64,000 nucleotides of DNA, from positions 434,001-498,000 of the forward strand of contig NZ_AVGG01000001.1 of the NCBI RefSeq assembly GCF_000498535.1, written 5' to 3'. Position 1 is the stretch's first letter; each line of letters begins with the position of its first letter. The DNA is from Flavobacterium limnosediminis JC2902. GTDB taxonomy: Bacteria > Bacteroidota > Bacteroidia > Flavobacteriales > Flavobacteriaceae. Under the pieces are notes generated by a model, which worked only from the letters and a program-made list of their open reading frames with translations, had not been told where the DNA came from and ran no database searches. Below are positions 60,121 to 64,000 of this stretch, in pieces. Position numbers and translations under genes: made by a program.

Positions 60121-60176
60121 AGTACCGTGTTTTCTTTTTTCAAATCACTCTTTTCAACTAAATCAATTTTTTAGCT

Positions 60177-61079
60177 ATGAGAAAATTTATACCAAAAGTA
60201 TCGGTTCCATTGATGCTACTGCTTGGCAGTGTTTTGCATGCACAAACAGAAGAAATAACAAAAACTACAGAAGTAATCCCTGTCGCTAAGGATACAGTTG
60301 GAGACAGTAATCTTCGGGATGTGCCCTGGTATGTGGAACGATATAGGATATCGGCAGGTTTTTACGAAATGATCAACAAAACCAATGTAACGATTCAAGG
60401 CTCTTCTAATCAAGGAACTGATCTTGATTTCGAGAGGGATTTAGGAATAGACAAGACCAATGAAACGTTTTATGCTGATTTTGAATGGAGGTCTTCCAGT
60501 CGTTCCCGTTTTAATCTTAATTATTTCAATTCACGAAGAAAAAACAGCAGAACCCTGGACAGGGATATTACAATTGGCGATGAAACCTATGCTATAAATA
60601 CCAATCTAAATACTACTATTGAAACTGATTTTTTCCGTTTTTCCTATGGATATGCCATTTTGAGCAAACCAAAATATGAGGTTGGATTACTGGTAGGAAC
60701 CCATACGATTACCACAAAAATCGGAATAAAGGTTGAAGGAGAAAATGCCGATTTTGAAAAGAACAAAACCTATGATGCAGTTGCACCGCTGGTTGATTTT
60801 GGGGTGTGGGGCGGATACGCTTTTACCGACAGGTTTGCGTTGAGAGGAGAAATAAACTACTTTCAGTTAAAGGTTGACATTTTCGACGGAAGAACTTTCG
60901 GCTACAACGTGTCAGCGGTTTACAGAGTTTGGAAAAAACTCGATTTGTCACTTGGTTATTCCGGTTTGGATTTAAATGTAAATTTTGATACTGATAATGT
61001 AAGTTACGATGTGGATTGGGGGCATAGCGGCGTGATGCTATATGCCAGTTATTCTCTGGGCAATAAAAAATGGAGATAA
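60177..61079 (+). CDS. Outer-membrane beta-barrel protein of unknown function
   Basis: A 300-residue protein with a signal peptide (about 1-23, ending VLHAQ). The mature part consists of alternating strands with aromatic girdles (for example TFYADFEWRSSSRSRFNLNYFNS and MLYASYSLGNKKWR at the C-terminus), as in small beta-barrels of the OmpW or porin-like kind. I cannot assign a family. It is a single gene. A 23-residue open frame starts at its stop codon (TAATG, 61079). Confidence 0.75.
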   Translation: MRKFIPKVSVPLMLLLGSVLHAQTEEITKTTEVIPVAKDTVGDSNLRDVPWYVERYRISAGFYEMINKTNVTIQGSSNQGTDLDFERDLGIDKTNETFYADFEWRSSSRSRFNLNYFNSRRKNSRTLDRDITIGDETYAINTNLNTTIETDFFRFSYGYAILSKPKYEVGLLVGTHTITTKIGIKVEGENADFEKNKTYDAVAPLVDFGVWGGYAFTDRFALRGEINYFQLKVDIFDGRTFGYNVSAVYRVWKKLDLSLGYSGLDLNVNFDTDNVSYDVDWGHSGVMLYASYSLGNKKWR

Positions 61080-61150
61080 TGAAAAAACCGGAGAAATTGA
61101 TGCCCTCCAATAATGTTCCTGATAGCTACAAATACGCAACTAAAGAATAA
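61079..61150 (+). CDS. Very short open frame (23 residues), candidate only
   Basis: Its ATG overlaps the TAA of the barrel gene (TAATG), and it ends at 61150. It encodes MKKPEKLMPSNNVPDSYKYA and three more residues. The junction is like those that couple real genes here, but the length is too small to judge, and chance is likely. Confidence 0.15.
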   Translation: MKKPEKLMPSNNVPDSYKYATKE

Positions 61151-61234
61151 TTACGACGTCTTCCAGGAAAAACGGTCATGATTGAAATGTGTTTTGGTGA
61201 TTTGAAATAAAGGAATCGGCGACTAAACGAAATA

Positions 61235-61271
61235 AAAAGCCGCCTCAAAATTTTGTTTTGAGGCGGCTTTT
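61235..61271. terminator. Bidirectional terminator between the barrel gene and purD
   Basis: AAAAGCCGCCTCAAAA (61235-61250), 5-base loop, TTTTGAGGCGGCTTTT (61256-61271): a perfect 16-bp stem with A and T runs for both directions. Confidence 0.92.
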
Positions 61272-61311
61272 AATATAGCTATCAGTTATATATTAGATGC
61301 TCAGTAGAAAT

Positions 61312-62583
61312 CTATAAATCAAACCCGATATCTTTTCTGTAATACATACCGTCAAATTGAATTTTTGCGATGTTCTCATAGGATTTTGCAATCGCTTCCT
61401 TAAAGTTATCACCATACGAAGTTACCGCAATTACACGGCCACCGTTACTAACAACCTGACCGTCCTTTAAAGCCGTTCCGGCATGAAAAGCAATGGAACC
61501 ATCAACGTTATCCAAACCGGAAATTACTTTCCCTTTTTGATAGTCTTCAGGATAACCACCGGAAACAACCATAATGGTAGTTGCGCTTCTCTCATCGATT
61601 TCAAAATCCACTGTATCTAATGTCTGATTGGCAATCGCCTGGAAAATTTCCACCAAATCCGATTTCAGACGTGGCATAACCACTTCGGTTTCCGGGTCAC
61701 CCATTCGTACATTGTATTCAATTACGAAAGGATCGTTACCTACTTTAATCAATCCGATAAATACAAACCCTTTGTACTCAATATTATCTTTCTGAAGACC
61801 AGCAATCGTAGGTTTCACCACACGCTCTTCAATTTTCTGCATGAATTCGGCATCCGCAAACGGAACCGGGGAAACCGCTCCCATTCCGCCCGTGTTCAAA
61901 CCGGTATCTCCTTCTCCAATTCGCTTATAATCTTTAGCTGTTGGCAATATTTTATAGTTTTTCCCGTCGGTTAAAACGAAACAACTCAATTCAATTCCGT
62001 CCAGAAATTCCTCGATAACCACTTTGGAAGAAGCATCTCCAAATTTCGCATCCACCAACATATTTCGCAATTCCTGTTGTGCCTCAGCTAAATCGTTTAA
62101 AATCAGAACACCTTTACCGGCCGCCAATCCGTCAGCTTTCAACACATACGGTGGTTGCAACGTCGTTAGGAATTCACAGCCTTTTTCAACGGTGTCTTTC
62201 GTAAAACTGTCGTAAGCCGCTGTCGGGATGTTGTGTTTCACCAAAAACTCCTTGGCAAATTCTTTACTTCCTTCCAATTGTGCTCCGTGTTTTGAAGGAC
62301 CGATTACGGGAATATTTTTCAGATCAGCATCGTTTTTAAAGAAATCATACACACCGTTCACCAAGGGATCTTCCGGACCTACGACCACCATTCCGATGTT
62401 TTCGGCAAGCACCAGATTTTTAACCGCTGCAAAATCATTGGGATTGATGGCAACATTTGTCGCTATTGAAGCAGTCCCGGCATTTCCGGGCGCTACAAAT
62501 AATTTCGAACAATGAGAACTCTGAAGCATTTTCCAAGCCAAAGCGTGTTCTCTTCCGCCTGAACCTAACAATAAAATAGTCAT
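61312..62583 (-). CDS. purD: Phosphoribosylamine--glycine ligase
   Basis: A 423-residue ATP-grasp enzyme joining phosphoribosylamine and glycine to GAR, the second step of purine synthesis. The N-terminal LLLGSGGREHALAWK, the central VLKADGLAAGKGVL (ATP-grasp loop) and the later GFVFIGLIKVG with EYNVRMGDPETEVVMPRL are all typical. The ATG at 62583 is used instead of a TTG nine codons upstream: the latter overlaps the -7 box TATTTTTG. It is a single gene. Confidence 0.96.
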   Translation of the reverse strand: MTILLLGSGGREHALAWKMLQSSHCSKLFVAPGNAGTASIATNVAINPNDFAAVKNLVLAENIGMVVVGPEDPLVNGVYDFFKNDADLKNIPVIGPSKHGAQLEGSKEFAKEFLVKHNIPTAAYDSFTKDTVEKGCEFLTTLQPPYVLKADGLAAGKGVLILNDLAEAQQELRNMLVDAKFGDASSKVVIEEFLDGIELSCFVLTDGKNYKILPTAKDYKRIGEGDTGLNTGGMGAVSPVPFADAEFMQKIEERVVKPTIAGLQKDNIEYKGFVFIGLIKVGNDPFVIEYNVRMGDPETEVVMPRLKSDLVEIFQAIANQTLDTVDFEIDERSATTIMVVSGGYPEDYQKGKVISGLDNVDGSIAFHAGTALKDGQVVSNGGRVIAVTSYGDNFKEAIAKSYENIAKIQFDGMYYRKDIGFDL

Positions 62584-62607
62584 GTTGTTGTGTTGTTGAT
62601 TTGCCTG

Positions 62608-62615
62608 CAAAAATA
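62608..62615 (-). promoter_or_regulatory. -7 element for purD
   Basis: TATTTTTG on the minus strand, exact consensus, 24 bases before the purD ATG. No TTG at the usual distance. Confidence 0.45.
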
Positions 62616-62672
62616 GTCGGTTTTGAACGGAAAAAAAAGTTTATGGCGATAGTTTATGGCGATGGGTTTTAT

Positions 62673-62680
62673 TATTTTTG
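62673..62680 (+). promoter_or_regulatory. -7 element for the CapK/PaaK-like gene
   Basis: TATTTTTG, exact consensus, 18 bases before the GTG at 62699. It supports a start at or after about 62690. Confidence 0.4.
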
Positions 62681-62698
62681 GAGAAATTTACCCGATAC

Positions 62699-64000
62699 GT
62701 GTTTCGATTATTTGATTTTTCCTTAAAAATGAGCGGTTTCCCGATGAAGGAAGCCCATACCGCTTTTGATAGAATTCTTGCCATTCCGGAAGAAGACTAT
62801 CAGCAGTACATTGAAAGACAGCGGAAACAAATAACCGATTTCCATTTAAAAAACAATGCTTTTTATCAGGAACTTGTCGGGAAAAATGTTTTCCAAAACT
62901 GGGAAGATTTACCCGTTCTGACCAAAAAGGATTTGCAGCAACCCTTGGCGGAACGGCTTTCCGAAGGGTATGCCCCGAAATCGGTTTTCGTTAATAAAAC
63001 GTCCGGTTCCAGTGGTGACCCTTTTGTTTTTGCAAAAGACAAGGAAGCACATGCCCTTACCTGGGCCTCGATTATTCACCGTTTCGGTTGGTACGGAATC
63101 GACTTCAACAAATCCTATCAGGCACGGTTTTATGGGATTCCGCTGGATTTTATCGGCTACCGGAAAGAACGCCTGAAAGACTTTTTGGGACAGCGTTACC
63201 GTTTTCCTATTTTTGATTTATCCGATGTTTTTCTTGAGAAAGTACTGAAGCATTTCCGAAGCAAAAAATTCGATTACATCAACGGTTATACAAGTTCGAT
63301 TGTGCTTTTTGCTAAATTTCTGCAGAAAAAAAACATTCATCTCAAAGACATTTGTCCGACATTAAAAGTATGCATGGTCACTTCGGAGATGCTTTTTGAG
63401 GAGGATAAACTACTGATGGAAATGCAATTCGGCATTCCGATTGTAAATGAATACGGGGCTTCTGAACTGGATCTGATTGCTTTTCAGAATCCGAAGGGCG
63501 AATGGCAGGTGAATTCGGAAACCTTATTTTTAGAAATTTTAGACGAAAACAATCGGCCGGTTCCCAACGGACAGGAAGGTCGGATTGTCATCACTTCGCT
63601 GTACAACAAAGCACATCCTTTTATCCGTTATGATATCGGAGACGTTGGAATTTTGGACGAAAGAAGTACTCCGAAAAAACCGATTCTGAAAAAACTGATC
63701 GGAAGAACAAATGACGTGGCCCTTTTGCCCAGCGGCAAGAAATCGCCGGGATTAACCTTTTACTACGTAACCAAGAGCATTATCGAAGACGATGGTAACG
63801 TAAAGGAATTTATCATCCGTCAGACGAAAATCGATACGTTTGAAATCGATTATGTTTCCGAAAAAGAACTGACTCCGGAACAGATAAAAGGGATTCAACA
63901 GGCGATTGACCAATATCTGGAACCGGGATTGCGTTTTGCTTACAATCGGAAAAAAACTCTTGAAAGAACCCTTAGGGGGAAGCTGAAACAATTTCAGTCT
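62699..64000 (+). CDS. Phenylacetate-CoA ligase family (CapK/PaaK-like) protein, cut at the window end
   Basis: At least 434 codons, with no stop before the end, so the C-terminus is missing. It is an adenylate-forming enzyme: TSGSSGDPFVFAK is the AMP-binding P-loop, NEYGASELD the acid-activation motif, and HPFIRYDIGDVG the conserved aspartate block. The family includes PaaK and the CapK-type proteins that lie in surface-polysaccharide loci. The GTG at 62699 gives VFRLFDFSLKMSGFPMKEAH, the usual start of the CapK group. An ATG at 62729 is an alternative. Substrate unknown. Confidence 0.85.
   Translation, partial: MFRLFDFSLKMSGFPMKEAHTAFDRILAIPEEDYQQYIERQRKQITDFHLKNNAFYQELVGKNVFQNWEDLPVLTKKDLQQPLAERLSEGYAPKSVFVNKTSGSSGDPFVFAKDKEAHALTWASIIHRFGWYGIDFNKSYQARFYGIPLDFIGYRKERLKDFLGQRYRFPIFDLSDVFLEKVLKHFRSKKFDYINGYTSSIVLFAKFLQKKNIHLKDICPTLKVCMVTSEMLFEEDKLLMEMQFGIPIVNEYGASELDLIAFQNPKGEWQVNSETLFLEILDENNRPVPNGQEGRIVITSLYNKAHPFIRYDIGDVGILDERSTPKKPILKKLIGRTNDVALLPSGKKSPGLTFYYVTKSIIEDDGNVKEFIIRQTKIDTFEIDYVSEKELTPEQIKGIQQAIDQYLEPGLRFAYNRKKTLERTLRGKLKQFQS

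Larger units (their letters stand above)
59713..60176. other. AT-rich spacer with possible gene remnant
   Basis: 464 AT-rich bases between two barrel genes. The only landmarks are a -7-like TAAATTTG (60113-60120) upstream of the next gene and open frames in two registers of the minus strand (59765-60019 and 59928-60143), which together could be a decayed gene. No palindrome or RNA is recognised. Confidence 0.4.

Noticed and set aside
61079..61150. Treating the 23-residue frame as a confident coupled gene
   Set aside because: The TAATG junction is suggestive, but 23 codons are too few to separate from chance, so it is listed only at low confidence.

Overview
The window comes from a member of the Bacteroidota, most likely Flavobacterium or a close relative in Flavobacteriaceae. 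The evidence is the presence of the gliding and type IX secretion lipoproteins GldH and SprE/PorW, several families largely confined to Flavobacteriia (DUF4292, DUF4254, DUF5687, DUF6168, DUF6341, DUF6427), promoters of the Bacteroidota type (TTG, 17-19 bases, TAnnTTTG) without Shine-Dalgarno boxes, and an ATP synthase operon lacking atpD and atpC. It looks like ordinary chromosome. I see no rRNA, tRNA, CRISPR array, insertion sequence, prophage or recognisable defence island.

Layout. 1-7045 (minus): a glycosylase-like fragment, an rRNA methyltransferase, the two subunits of a CoA transferase, then ricT-gldH-PBP1A. 7473-13392 (plus): an EmrAB/TolC-like three-gene exporter, an ion channel and an AI-2E family permease. 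13490-16319 (minus): a tightly coupled trhO-trhP-ferredoxin operon for tRNA U34 hydroxylation. 16613-17716: a Ca2+/H+ antiporter. 18097-23772: a complete RND efflux operon. 24044-27882: recA, a small lipoprotein, an ECF-type sigma factor and a fused anti-sigma/beta-barrel protein. 28030-32944: plsC, trpS, dprA, an HU/SPOR protein and an acyl-CoA thioesterase. 33027-39498 (minus): an envelope run wzx-like, dut, sugar nucleotidyltransferase, TPR, DUF4292, EnvC-like. 39534-49370 (minus): a lipoprotein, an acetyltransferase, and sprE-bactofilin-atpZ-DUF6168-atpBEFHAG. 49519-53409 (minus): a PadR-controlled cassette with two paired membrane proteins and an ABC exporter. 53533-64000: a 2Fe-2S flavin reductase, GT9, DUF4254, upp, DUF6427, DUF6341, a BamA/TamA-type protein, a beta-barrel protein, purD and a truncated CapK/PaaK-type ligase.

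The most interesting points are these. (1) trhO and trhP, two enzyme families that make the same tRNA wobble modification by different chemistry, lie in one operon joined by TAATG junctions with a ferredoxin, and the TrhO here carries a C-terminal domain clearly homologous to that of TrhP. (2) One 589-residue protein seems to join a cytoplasmic anti-sigma segment, a membrane helix, a long low-complexity linker and an outer-membrane barrel, coupled by ATGA to its sigma gene. (3) A perfect 14-bp hairpin follows atpE exactly where c-subunit expression must be raised relative to the rest, and a repeat-built hairpin separates atpA from atpG. (4) Short intergenic palindromes and tandem repeats occur at several places (27883, 29967, 31239, 32945, 37443, 41383). 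(5) Several genes have TTG or GTG starts, and two very short open frames are reported as candidates.
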